Assembly: GCF_000520815.1 (NCBI RefSeq)
Contig: NZ_ASRY01000189.1
Location: forward strand, 1 to 49,599
Length of the DNA stretch: 49,599 nt
Source: Paenibacillus maysiensis
GTDB taxonomy: Bacteria; Bacillota; Bacilli; Paenibacillales; Paenibacillaceae
Direction of reading: 5' to 3'
Positions 10,321 through 20,598 of this stretch are shown piece by piece. Under the pieces are notes generated by a model, which was not told where the DNA came from, did no database searches, and saw only the letters and a list, made by a program, of their open reading frames with translations. Each line of letters opens with the position of its first letter. The stretch's first letter is position 1. A program made the translations under genes and the position numbers.

Positions 10321-10428
10321 CACGACCAACCTCTTTTCTTTATTAAAATGAACACCAGTATTCATCCACTTCCTTAAGTCCCATTAAAACGAAAGCAGCA
10401 AGCATGAAACGGGAACACCTTACAAAAT

Positions 10429-10457
10429 ATTTTAACATGTTCAGAGTCTCGTGTCAT
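10429..10457 (-). promoter_or_regulatory. Promoter candidate for clpP-clpX
   Basis: Minus strand ATGACA, 17 bases, TAAAAT with TG one base before the -10. It lies about 110 bases upstream of the clpP start. I saw no CtsR-type tandem heptads (GGTCAAA) in the roughly 370-base gap between tig and clpP, and no other gene there. Confidence 0.55.
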
Positions 10458-10635
10458 ATTTACATCCGCTCATATATGCAGTGCGAGCTGTTATACAACG
10501 TACTTAGCCGAGACCTTCTCATATTTAACCATGTTTCGTATGTATGTGCAAATGTACAGCAGTGACTTATGTAGAACCAACAAAGCGCAACTCACAGCAC
10601 TTTCCATAAACGACTAAAATATGGATTGCCCAAGG

Positions 10636-10670
10636 TGAAAATAAGGCACGTAACTTTCACTACGTGCCTT
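10636..10670 (-). terminator. Intrinsic terminator of tig
   Basis: Ten-base perfect stem AAGGCACGTA / TACGTGCCTT with an 8-base loop, followed on the minus strand by ATTTTC. It lies about 60 bases past the tig stop. Confidence 0.8.
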
Positions 10671-10732
10671 ATCCCTATCTAATTGCTACGTTGCAGCCTG
10701 TTCGGCATACCCCGTATATTTTATCGTTTGAA

Positions 10733-12046
10733 TTACTCGGCAACTTCAGCTGGCGCTTCAACTTCTTTGCTGTTTTCCAACAACAAAGCAATCGTTTTGC
10801 GCAGTGAAATCTCTTCTTTCAGGTTTGCGAACGAGCCGTTACCTTCCAGAATACCGCGAATTTCTTCAACCGAACGTTTGTAAGCTTCAGCCATGTTTTT
10901 CAGCTCTTCATCAATTTCCGCTTCGGAAACTTCGATGTTTTCCGCTTTTGCCACTTGCTCCAGCACGAGGTTGTTGCGTACACGCTTCTCAGCATCCACT
11001 TTCATTTGCGCTTCCAGATCTTCCTGGCTTTGGCCGGAGAATCCGAGGAACATTTCAAGATTCATGCCTTGGCTGCGCAGACGGTTGTCGAAATCGCGAA
11101 CCATGTTTTGCACTTCACTTTTGATCATCGCTTCAGGAATGTCGATTGTTGCGTTCTCAGCAACCTTCTCCACTACCGCACCCTCACGGGCAGCTTTAGC
11201 TTCGTTTTCCTTACGCTCCAGCAGTTGCTTTTTCAAGTCTTCCTTGAATTCAGCCAATGTGTCAAATTCGCTTACGTCTTTAGCAAATTCATCATCCAGC
11301 TCAGGAAGAACTTTGCGTTTCAGTTCATGAACCTTCACTTTGAAGACTGCTTGTTTGCCAGCGAGATCAGCAGAATGGTAGTTCTCAGGGAACGTTACTT
11401 CAACGTCCTTGGAATCGCCTGTGTGCAAACCGATCACTTGCTCTTCAAAGCCAGGAATGAACGTATTGGAGCCCAGCTCCAGAGAATACTTCTCAGCTTG
11501 TCCGCCTTCGAATGGAACGCCATCCACGGAACCGTCAAAGTCGATAATAGCCGTATCGCCGGATTGTGCAGCATCTTCATCAACGACAACCAGCTCGGCA
11601 TGACGTTGTTGCAAACGCTCCAGCTCTTGAGCCAGTTCTTCGTCGGTTACTTCGAGTTTGCTTACAGGCACTTCTACACCTTTGTATTCACCCAAAGTCA
11701 CTTCAGGCTTAACAGTAACCTTGGCTTTGAATTTGAAGGATTCGCCTTTAGCGAATTGATCAATTTCAACGTCAGGGCTGTCTACCGGGAAAATATCCGT
11801 TTTTTCTACAGCTTGGCTGTAGGCTTCTGGCAGCAGGAAGTCAATTGCATCCTGATACAAGCTTTCAATACCATAACGCTTTTCAAAAATAGGACGTGGT
11901 ACTTTACCTTTACGGAATCCTGGTACACTTACTTGTTTAGCCACTTTATTAAAAGCTTTGTCGAGTGCAGCGGCTACACGATCCGCGTCAACCTCAACTT
12001 CAAGAACCCCAAGGTTCTTCTCTATTTTCTCCCAAGTTGCTTTCAT
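10733..12046 (-). CDS. tig: Trigger factor, ribosome-associated chaperone
   Basis: Binds the ribosomal exit tunnel and shields nascent chains; also a peptidyl-prolyl isomerase. The N-terminal ribosome-binding domain carries the signature GFRKGKVPRPIFEKRYG (about residues 43-59), close to the consensus GFRxGxxP. The FKBP-type domain follows around GDTAIIDFDGSVDGVPFEGG, then a long helical C-terminal domain. It has 437 residues, normal length. GGAGGGG lies ahead of the ATG and a clear promoter lies at 12118-12146. It stands upstream of the Clp/Lon genes as in other Bacillales. Confidence 0.97.
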   Translation of the reverse strand: MKATWEKIEKNLGVLEVEVDADRVAAALDKAFNKVAKQVSVPGFRKGKVPRPIFEKRYGIESLYQDAIDFLLPEAYSQAVEKTDIFPVDSPDVEIDQFAKGESFKFKAKVTVKPEVTLGEYKGVEVPVSKLEVTDEELAQELERLQQRHAELVVVDEDAAQSGDTAIIDFDGSVDGVPFEGGQAEKYSLELGSNTFIPGFEEQVIGLHTGDSKDVEVTFPENYHSADLAGKQAVFKVKVHELKRKVLPELDDEFAKDVSEFDTLAEFKEDLKKQLLERKENEAKAAREGAVVEKVAENATIDIPEAMIKSEVQNMVRDFDNRLRSQGMNLEMFLGFSGQSQEDLEAQMKVDAEKRVRNNLVLEQVAKAENIEVSEAEIDEELKNMAEAYKRSVEEIRGILEGNGSFANLKEEISLRKTIALLLENSKEVEAPAEVAE

Positions 12047-12117
12047 TTTATGCTTTCCCCTCCAACAAAATCTTCACTTAGTTTTCATACGATCAACGCA
12101 CACAAAATAACCACTAT

Positions 12118-12146
12118 AGTATATCTAACATTACTATCTTTTTCAA
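12118..12146 (-). promoter_or_regulatory. Sigma-A promoter of tig
   Basis: Minus strand TTGAAA, 17 bases, TATACT, about 72 bases upstream of the start codon. A TTCAAGG / CCTTGAA hairpin overlaps the -35 region and could be the 3' end of the upstream gene's transcript. Confidence 0.65.
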
Positions 12147-12188
12147 GGGCAGCTCCTTGAATGCTTCACAGGTAAACGTTTCCGACCG

Positions 12189-13100
12189 TTATGGAGTGTT
12201 CATTCCCGCCGCTACGAATAGACGCATCGACCGATATACCTGCTCAAAACGGAAGCGCAATGCATCGGTAATGCCATATATAGCACGGGTTTCTTCCTCA
12301 TCCTTGTTGCCGCTCAAACTCTCCGATACCGTCTGATGGAGTGCTGCCGCCCAAATATCCGGCATCCCGTCCTCCTCCACCAGCATTGACCTGTAATCTT
12401 TCGTACCGTACACCGCCATCACAAACTGCGACCATAGCTCCTGCGCAAAATAGAACAGCGTAGGCTCATGCACTTCAGTCTGATCGGCCACTCGCTCCAG
12501 AATACGCATAATCGGTTCAGGAAATTCATCCGGCCGCAACGGAATAGACTCAATCTCGATTTCTGCCTTCTCATCTCCCCGGCTGATTTCGATCGTCCCT
12601 TCCATTCCGCGTCGTCGTAGTGTCTGCAAAACACGAAATTGAAGCAGAGGGTGGATTTCCCGTTCCTTAATCCATTTAAGCAGCGCATCGTCGATTTCCG
12701 GCAGATCCAGATAAGACAGTTGTTCCAGCGCTAAAATCGTCTGTTCCGACAACGGTTCATCCATAGCCATACGTAGCAACTTGTTACCGTAGCCTGCATC
12801 CTGCTCCTGCTTGAAGCGCGCATTTCGGCGGGCCAGCTCTGCTTCACTGACCTCATCTTCTTCCGTAGCGTCCGTTTCCGCCCCTCTGTCGGCATATTGT
12901 GGAAAAGCGGCTTCCAGCCATTGTGAAAGGGCATCCCACTCTTCGTATTGCTTCTGTTCCTGTCCCTGGCATTGCATCAAAAAACGCAGCATCTCCATCG
13001 CCTCTCCGTAACGTTCGTTTTCAAGCATTACAGTGAGTTGAATTTGATAGTAATCCAGTGTCTTCGGAAACAAAACAATATTATTTTCTTTTGTCGTCAC
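12189..13100 (-). CDS. YsoA-like TPR-type helical protein
   Basis: 303 residues from a GTG at 13100 with AAAGGA seven bases upstream. It is acidic and entirely helical in appearance. An N-terminal repeat-like segment (YYQIQLTVMLENERYGEAMEML) is typical of tetratricopeptide helices, and the C-terminal part is WAAALHQTVSESLSG. No enzyme motif or membrane segment is visible. In Bacillus subtilis the TPR protein YsoA lies beside tig, so orthology is inferred mainly from position. The function is unknown. Confidence 0.7.
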   Translation of the reverse strand: MTTKENNIVLFPKTLDYYQIQLTVMLENERYGEAMEMLRFLMQCQGQEQKQYEEWDALSQWLEAAFPQYADRGAETDATEEDEVSEAELARRNARFKQEQDAGYGNKLLRMAMDEPLSEQTILALEQLSYLDLPEIDDALLKWIKEREIHPLLQFRVLQTLRRRGMEGTIEISRGDEKAEIEIESIPLRPDEFPEPIMRILERVADQTEVHEPTLFYFAQELWSQFVMAVYGTKDYRSMLVEEDGMPDIWAAALHQTVSESLSGNKDEEETRAIYGITDALRFRFEQVYRSMRLFVAAGMNTP

Positions 13101-13309
13101 CTTGGAGTCCTTTATTCAAGGCACCCCCTCTCCACCGCAAGCTAAAGTATTTGTAGATTATATGAGAAACAGCGGCCGAAGTCCAACCTCTCGTCTTCCA
13201 CATATTCACCTGTATTCTAACATACCCTTTTATGAGGCAAAAAAAACGATAGCTACTTTGATTTTTATGCTAAAGAAAGCCTGAATACCGGATATATGCG
13301 AAATAAAGC

Positions 13310-13338
13310 TTGAATCTTTTTTATCCATGTGATATATT
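13310..13338 (+). promoter_or_regulatory. Promoter of tRNA-Arg
   Basis: TTGAAT, 17 bases, TATATT with TGA just before it (extended -10), ending about 20 bases before the tRNA 5' end. The 13101-13309 stretch upstream holds no other gene I can support. Confidence 0.65.
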
Positions 13339-13358
13339 AATCTTCGCTTGAATTTTAT

Positions 13359-13432
<74 letters not shown>

Positions 13433-13442
13433 TTATCGTGAG

Positions 13443-13467
13443 AAGCTTCCGTAAGGGAGCTTTTTTT
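13443..13467 (+). terminator. Terminator of tRNA-Arg
   Basis: AAGCTTCC, GTAA loop, GGGAGCTT, then a run of T. It starts 10 bases past the tRNA. Confidence 0.85.
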
Positions 13468-13655
13468 CGTTTTACAACCCCGTACAAAAAAATATATTCT
13501 ATTCTAATGTAGAAAAGTTCGTCTCCACTTCAAAAAAACGCTGAGAATGCTATCATCTAATGTTAAATATTTTCCGCCGAGTATGAACTAAACGAAGTGC
13601 CACAGAAATAAAGCAGTATGCTTACATGTTTGGTACGGCAAGGGAGAATTAATAA

Positions 13656-14420
13656 ATGAAAATCATATCATGGAATGTCAATGGTTTAAGAGCTTGTGTG
13701 ACCAAAGGATTTTATACCTATGTAAAAGAAACAGATGCCGATATATTTTGCGTGCAGGAAACCAAGCTTCAAGACGGACAAATTGTCATGGAGAACATGG
13801 AGGAATACACGCAGTATTGGAATTATGCCGAGAAAAAAGGATATTCTGGCACCGCTATTTTCACCAAAATCAAACCGCTTTCCGTACATTATGGCCTGGA
13901 GGAAAATGAAGAGCCGGAAGGTAGAACCATTACTCTGGAATTTGAGAAGTTCTATCTGGTCAATGTGTACACTCCGAATACCAAACGGGATTTGTCCAGA
14001 CTGCCTTACAGACTGGAATGGGAAGACCGATTCCGCAGCTATCTGCAACAGTTGGATACATTGAAGCCTGTCATTGTTTGCGGCGATTTGAACGTGGCTC
14101 ATCAGGAAATTGACCTAAAAAATGCGAAAGCCAACCACGGAAATGCCGGATTTACGCCTGAGGAACGTGACAGAATGTCGCAGTTGCTGAGCGCTGGATT
14201 TATAGATACTTTTAGACACTTTTATCCCGACCGAACGGATGTTTATTCCTGGTGGTCCTACATGCCGAAGGTGAGAGAACGGAATATCGGCTGGCGAATC
14301 GACTACCTTCTCGTCTCGGACAGACTTCGCCCGTTGTTGTCAGATGCGAAGATTGATTGCCATATTACAGGCAGCGATCACTGTCCCGTTATACTAGAAT
14401 TGCAAGATATTTCAGCATAA
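13656..14420 (+). CDS. exoA: Exodeoxyribonuclease III / AP endonuclease
   Basis: Base-excision repair nuclease of the EEP fold: cuts at abasic sites and removes 3' blocks, using Mg2+. Conserved motifs in order: SWNVNGLRA near residue 5, QETKLQ with the metal-binding Glu, the GDLNVAHQEIDL active-site Asp and Asn, GWRIDYLLVS, and GSDHCPV with the catalytic His. At 254 residues it is typical of Bacillus ExoA. AAGGGAG precedes the ATG. It is monocistronic, with a terminator just downstream. Confidence 0.95.
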   Translation: MKIISWNVNGLRACVTKGFYTYVKETDADIFCVQETKLQDGQIVMENMEEYTQYWNYAEKKGYSGTAIFTKIKPLSVHYGLEENEEPEGRTITLEFEKFYLVNVYTPNTKRDLSRLPYRLEWEDRFRSYLQQLDTLKPVIVCGDLNVAHQEIDLKNAKANHGNAGFTPEERDRMSQLLSAGFIDTFRHFYPDRTDVYSWWSYMPKVRERNIGWRIDYLLVSDRLRPLLSDAKIDCHITGSDHCPVILELQDISA

Positions 14421-14440
14421 TTTCTCTTCACACTATGACA

Positions 14441-14472
14441 AAGGCCGCTCTGCAAAGAGCAGCCTTCTTTTT
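14441..14472 (+). terminator. Terminator of exoA
   Basis: AAGGCCGCTCT, GCAA loop, AGAGCAGCCTT (one mismatch), then CTTTTT. It lies between the convergent exoA and glpK genes; the minus-strand side lacks a U-tract. Confidence 0.8.
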
Positions 14473-14486
14473 CACGGTTACAACAC

Positions 14487-16833
<2,347 letters not shown>

Positions 16834-16885
16834 ACAACCTACCTCCTCAATAGATCAACCGATTTTCAATCGCTTTCACCGCGCA

Positions 16886-16950
16886 CAAAAAAAGAAAAGC
16901 CATCACAAACCGCCCCTGTGCTCTTGCATGGGATGTCTGCGTGGCTCTCT
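16886..16950 (-). promoter_or_regulatory. glpF leader attenuator, probable GlpP antitermination site
   Basis: On the minus strand, the stretch from GAGCCACGCAGACATCCC to GTTTGTGATGGCT can fold into an imperfect hairpin followed by TTTTCTTTTTTTG, a terminator between promoter and gene. In Bacillus the GlpP protein with glycerol-3-phosphate overrides such a terminator ahead of glpFK. The glpP gene itself is not in the window, so the regulator is inferred. Confidence 0.6.
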
Positions 16951-16981
16951 TGTCTCCGTCACGATTATTAACTTAAATTTG

Positions 16982-17010
16982 ATATTATATAAGCATGTAA
17001 GCGATGTCAA
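16982..17010 (-). promoter_or_regulatory. Sigma-A promoter of glpFK
   Basis: Perfect TTGACA, 17 bases, TAATAT (an alternative TATAAT lies at 15 bases). The leader downstream is about 140 bases long. Confidence 0.7.
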
Positions 17011-17046
17011 CTGCGGATTTACGTTTTTCATATCCTAAAATAATCG

Positions 17047-17076
17047 TTGACCATGTCAGATTCCCCGATTTATGAT
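17047..17076 (+). promoter_or_regulatory. Promoter candidate of the PTS gene
   Basis: TTGACC, 18 bases, TATGAT, about 75 bases ahead of the start codon. It lies some 40 bases from the divergent glpFK promoter. I found no clear operator. Confidence 0.4.
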
Positions 17077-17152
17077 GTAAAAAAATGGGCGAAAATAAGG
17101 ATTTCAGGATGGATACGACGCTCCCAACCTCGACGAAGAAGGGAAGAATGTT

Positions 17153-18631
17153 ATGCTGAAATTTCTGCAAAAAATCGGCAAATCGTTAATGCTTCCAGTA
17201 GCCACACTACCCGCCGCAGGGATTTTGCAAGGATTGGCTCTGATTAACTATGAAACGGATATACCGCTTGGTCCCGGAGTGGGTGGATTTCTGAATCATT
17301 ATGTCACTCCTTTTCTGAACGAGGGGGCGGGTGCCATCTTTGGCAACCTGGCGTTAATTTTCGCCATCGGTGTTGCCATAGGCCTGGCCGGGGATGCGGT
17401 AGCTGCACTATCGGCAGTCATTGCCTACATGGTGCTGACCCGCATTTTGGCGGCAGTACCGGGCATATTTGCATACATTCCGGATGACGTCAAGCTGGAC
17501 ATGGGCGTACTGGGTGGTATTTTTATCGGTGGATGGTCTGCCTTCCTGTTCAAAAAATATCACAACATCCAGCTTCCGGATTGGCTCGGTTTCTTCTCGG
17601 GCAAACGTTTCGTCCCTATGATCACGGCCTTCACGACCATGATTCTGGCCATTCTGCTTGGTATGATCTGGAGTCCGATACAAGATGGGATTGCAGCCTT
17701 CGGCAACTGGATTGTCGGCTTTGGCGGAATCGGGTCGATGGTATTCATGATCGCTAATCGGCTGCTGATTCCGCTCGGTCTGCACCATGTACTAAACTCT
17801 ATCGCGTGGTTTCAGATTGGAGACTACACCAATGCGGCAGGTGAGGTCGTTCATGGTGACCTGACGCGTTTCTTCGCAGGCGATAAATCGGCAGGAATGT
17901 TTATGTCCGGCTTCTTCCCCATTATGATGTTCGCTCTGCCTGCGGCTGCCCTCGCGTTTATTCATACAGCCAAACCGGAAAAACGTAAAGCGGTCGCTTC
18001 CATCTTCATCGGTTCTGCGCTGGCATCGTTCCTGACAGGAATTACCGAGCCCCTCGAATTTTCATTTATGTTCATTGCACCATTGCTTTACGGCGTTCAT
18101 GCTCTGCTGACAGGTCTGAGTGGCCTGTTCGTGTACCTACTGGATGTCAAGCTCGGCTTTTCTTTTTCAGCAGGACTCATTGACTATCTGGTCAATATGA
18201 AGCTTTCCACCCACCCATTGCGAATGATCCCGGTCGGGCTTGCCTTTGCTGTCGTATATTACTTCCTGTTCCGATTCATCATTCTCAAATTCAACCTAAA
18301 AACTCCTGGACGTGAAGACGATGCAGAAGACAGCCTCCTGTCTGACACTAACAAATCCGTACCCAGCGAAAAGGCGGGTGCCGCATCTGACAGTCAGTCC
18401 AGTCATGCAGTCAAGGTGCTGACCTATCTCGGCGGTTCAGACAATATCCAAAGCATCGATGCGTGCATCACACGGCTGCGTCTCGTCGTCAAAGACGACA
18501 AAGCGGTTAACGACCAAGCTCTCAAGCAGCTCGGAGCGTCGGGAGTCATCAGGCTTGGCAGCGGTACGGTACAGGTTATTTTCGGTACGCGATCCGAAAT
18601 TCTGAAAGATGAAATACAGCGGTTGATGTAA
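17153..18631 (+). CDS. nagP: PTS transporter EIICB, N-acetylglucosamine/glucose family
   Basis: Takes up and phosphorylates a hexose, probably N-acetylglucosamine. The EIIC domain (about residues 1-390, roughly ten membrane helices) begins with LQKIGKSLMLPVATLPAAG and has the family motif GITEPLEFSFMF. A Ser/Asp-rich linker leads to EIIB, with the phosphorylated Cys438 in DACITRLRL. There is no EIIA domain, so a partner EIIA must come from elsewhere. The C-B order and 492 residues fit Bacillus NagP; a PtsG-type glucose permease normally carries EIIA too. Substrate is inferred. It is monocistronic. Confidence 0.8.
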   Translation: MLKFLQKIGKSLMLPVATLPAAGILQGLALINYETDIPLGPGVGGFLNHYVTPFLNEGAGAIFGNLALIFAIGVAIGLAGDAVAALSAVIAYMVLTRILAAVPGIFAYIPDDVKLDMGVLGGIFIGGWSAFLFKKYHNIQLPDWLGFFSGKRFVPMITAFTTMILAILLGMIWSPIQDGIAAFGNWIVGFGGIGSMVFMIANRLLIPLGLHHVLNSIAWFQIGDYTNAAGEVVHGDLTRFFAGDKSAGMFMSGFFPIMMFALPAAALAFIHTAKPEKRKAVASIFIGSALASFLTGITEPLEFSFMFIAPLLYGVHALLTGLSGLFVYLLDVKLGFSFSAGLIDYLVNMKLSTHPLRMIPVGLAFAVVYYFLFRFIILKFNLKTPGREDDAEDSLLSDTNKSVPSEKAGAASDSQSSHAVKVLTYLGGSDNIQSIDACITRLRLVVKDDKAVNDQALKQLGASGVIRLGSGTVQVIFGTRSEILKDEIQRLM

Positions 18632-18634
18632 GTA

Positions 18635-18668
18635 AAAGGGTATCTCTTCAATCATCGAGATACCCTTT
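18635..18668 (+). terminator. Terminator of the EIICB gene
   Basis: Perfect 12-base stem AAAGGGTATCTC / GAGATACCCTTT with a 10-base loop, starting right after the stop. The T-run is short, so efficiency is uncertain. Confidence 0.7.
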
Positions 18669-18762
18669 ATGATTGCCGTCAATCTGCCAATAACTTGGAT
18701 ACGCCTAAATTAAGGTGTCATATACACGTTGTTACATGTATTGTTTTCTTTAAGCACTTATC

Positions 18763-19890
18763 TTAGTGATTAGTGCTGTGCGCTCTTTTTTGTTTTAAGA
18801 ATAACCGTTCACGACATACCTTTACCTTTATCTGCGCAAAGGCATAGACGACGCCGAAGGAGCAGGCCACAGTCGTCAGATAAACCAAAAGCAGCGCCAT
18901 AAATAAAGGAAGCTGACTTATCAAGTCACCGAACAAGCGCAGCACGATGACCAGAATGAATACGTTCGCTGTAAAGGCCCGGTACGCGTAAGTCGAGAAC
19001 CATTTGTAATAGGGAAGTGAACGGGAATTCACGCTGATCAAATGCCTTGCCAGCATGTAAATCAGGAAAATCACTACCAAACTGTACAAGGTCATGGACG
19101 GCTTCAAATAAATCAGATTGCCAAATGACATATCCTCGAATCCAAAGCTGAAAAATTCGCGATTTGTCCAAATGAGAATAAGCAGCATTACCGGAATGAG
19201 TACGAACTGAATCCGTCGAAGCACCCCGTCGAATTGTTCCTTATATACCCAAGCGATTCCGCCTAGTAGAGCATAAATAAAATAACTGACGAAAAAGCGG
19301 TCAAGGTATAGCAGACTGGACGCATAAGGACCTTGGAATACAAAGGTATAATACATCCATACCCAGGCTCCGAAGATCATGAAGCTCACAATAAGCAGCG
19401 GAATGACCCGCAAAGGCTTAGCCAGGTACTTGTAGCAGACGAAAATAATGACTGGCATCAGCAATTGAAATTGCAGCATCATCACCGTGTACCAATACTG
19501 CGGTGATGAATTACCGAGCACATAAGACTCAATGAGCGTCCAAAACGAAGTAACGTGTTGATTAACCTGTATGTGTGGGAAGAAGAGCAAGCTGGCTGAC
19601 GCCCACAGAAAATAAGGAATCACGAGCTCGCTGAATTTTTCCTTGTAAAAATGTGATACCCTGGTATGCTGATTATTCATCACCATTCCATACACGATGG
19701 CAAAAATAAAGACTGGCGCGGTAAATTTCACTAAATTATAAATGAAGCCTAGTAAAGCCATATCCGTGTTAGTGTGGGCATCCTTCAGTACCATGCCCAG
19801 AACGCTTTGCAGGATCGCTCCGCTGACGGCAAACACCTTTAAGATGTCGCTTTCATTAATATTAACTTTTTGGCCTGTAGTGTTTTCCAT
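18763..19890 (-). CDS. Acyltransferase-3 family membrane protein
   Basis: 375 residues from the ATG at 19890, which has AAAGGGGAAG upstream (the frame from 19899 begins with GTG). About ten membrane helices cover the whole length. The N-terminal layout (an ILKVFAVSGAILQSVLG helix followed by an extracytoplasmic loop and PVFIFAIVYGMVM) fits the OafA/WecH-like acyltransferase-3 family. These proteins move acetyl or other acyl groups to envelope glycans. The classical catalytic His motif is not obvious. It lies 87 bases after mdcG on the same strand, but nothing links it functionally to malonate use, and it is not a known malonate carrier type. Confidence 0.6.
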   Translation of the reverse strand: MENTTGQKVNINESDILKVFAVSGAILQSVLGMVLKDAHTNTDMALLGFIYNLVKFTAPVFIFAIVYGMVMNNQHTRVSHFYKEKFSELVIPYFLWASASLLFFPHIQVNQHVTSFWTLIESYVLGNSSPQYWYTVMMLQFQLLMPVIIFVCYKYLAKPLRVIPLLIVSFMIFGAWVWMYYTFVFQGPYASSLLYLDRFFVSYFIYALLGGIAWVYKEQFDGVLRRIQFVLIPVMLLILIWTNREFFSFGFEDMSFGNLIYLKPSMTLYSLVVIFLIYMLARHLISVNSRSLPYYKWFSTYAYRAFTANVFILVIVLRLFGDLISQLPLFMALLLVYLTTVACSFGVVYAFAQIKVKVCRERLFLKQKRAHSTNH

Positions 19891-19977
19891 AATACGCACT
19901 TCCCCTTTGAGAGCTTATGTTGGCATATGTCAAATGGTCGTGCATTCCTCCCTTTTGCCGTTGGTATAGTACATCCA

Positions 19978-20598
19978 TCATTGCCAAGGATTGCGAACGA
20001 GCCTCGGACCTGAAGGAGTTCGCAGCACCACGGTGCTGGTCCGTCTTTCAAGGATTTCGCGCAGGACGTAGGCGCCGCCCTTCACCTCCAATTGAATATC
20101 GATTCGAACATCCAACTGCTCCAGCTTGCGCAAGAGACCTTCAGCTGTAGAATAATCAATAGCCTCAGAACCATCTATTACGAGATCAAGATCACTGGTT
20201 GCCTTCACAGCAGGGTATCCCGTCGCTATTTCGAATCCTGCACTCCCCGCTGGCCCCCAGCGCCAATCCGCCATCATTTCTGCTAACAAGTCCATCAACT
20301 GAAGAACAGGCTGCTGCCGTCTCTCTGTAGACAAGGAGTTCCACATCTGACGTTTCACTATCGCATAGGGAGACACGATCTGGCACACCCCCATCGGATC
20401 CAGAAATGCAGCTTCCCGTTGATTTCGCTCCTGTCCGCGTACTCCGACGGGAATACAACCATCCGCCGACGGCTCAGCTCGGCGAACGACCACAAAGGGG
20501 GTCCGCCTCAGCGAGGCGGTTACCCACTCCTTGTCTTCATTTAAAGAGAGATATTTCAAATTGGACACTTCAATCAGATCATGTGGACTGATTACCAT
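19978..20598 (-). CDS. mdcG: Malonate decarboxylase holo-ACP synthase MdcG
   Basis: Attaches 2'-(5''-phosphoribosyl)-3'-dephospho-CoA to the MdcC acyl carrier protein. The 206-residue nucleotidyltransferase-like protein has GSAGFEIATG and the metal-binding pair in TSDLDLVI, as expected for MdcG/CitX-like transferases. Its ATG overlaps the end of mdcDE by seven bases. It is the last recognisable mdc gene. Confidence 0.9.
   Translation of the reverse strand: MVISPHDLIEVSNLKYLSLNEDKEWVTASLRRTPFVVVRRAEPSADGCIPVGVRGQERNQREAAFLDPMGVCQIVSPYAIVKRQMWNSLSTERRQQPVLQLMDLLAEMMADWRWGPAGSAGFEIATGYPAVKATSDLDLVIDGSEAIDYSTAEGLLRKLEQLDVRIDIQLEVKGGAYVLREILERRTSTVVLRTPSGPRLVRNPWQ

Noticed and set aside
10366..10680. 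CtsR operator ahead of clpP
   Set aside because: Looked for tandem GGTCAAA heptads and found none; only a standard extended -10 promoter is visible.
10955..12160. 401-codon ORF antisense to tig
   Set aside because: It lies almost entirely opposite the certain trigger factor gene; its Phe/Leu-rich translation is the usual shadow of Lys/Glu-rich codons.
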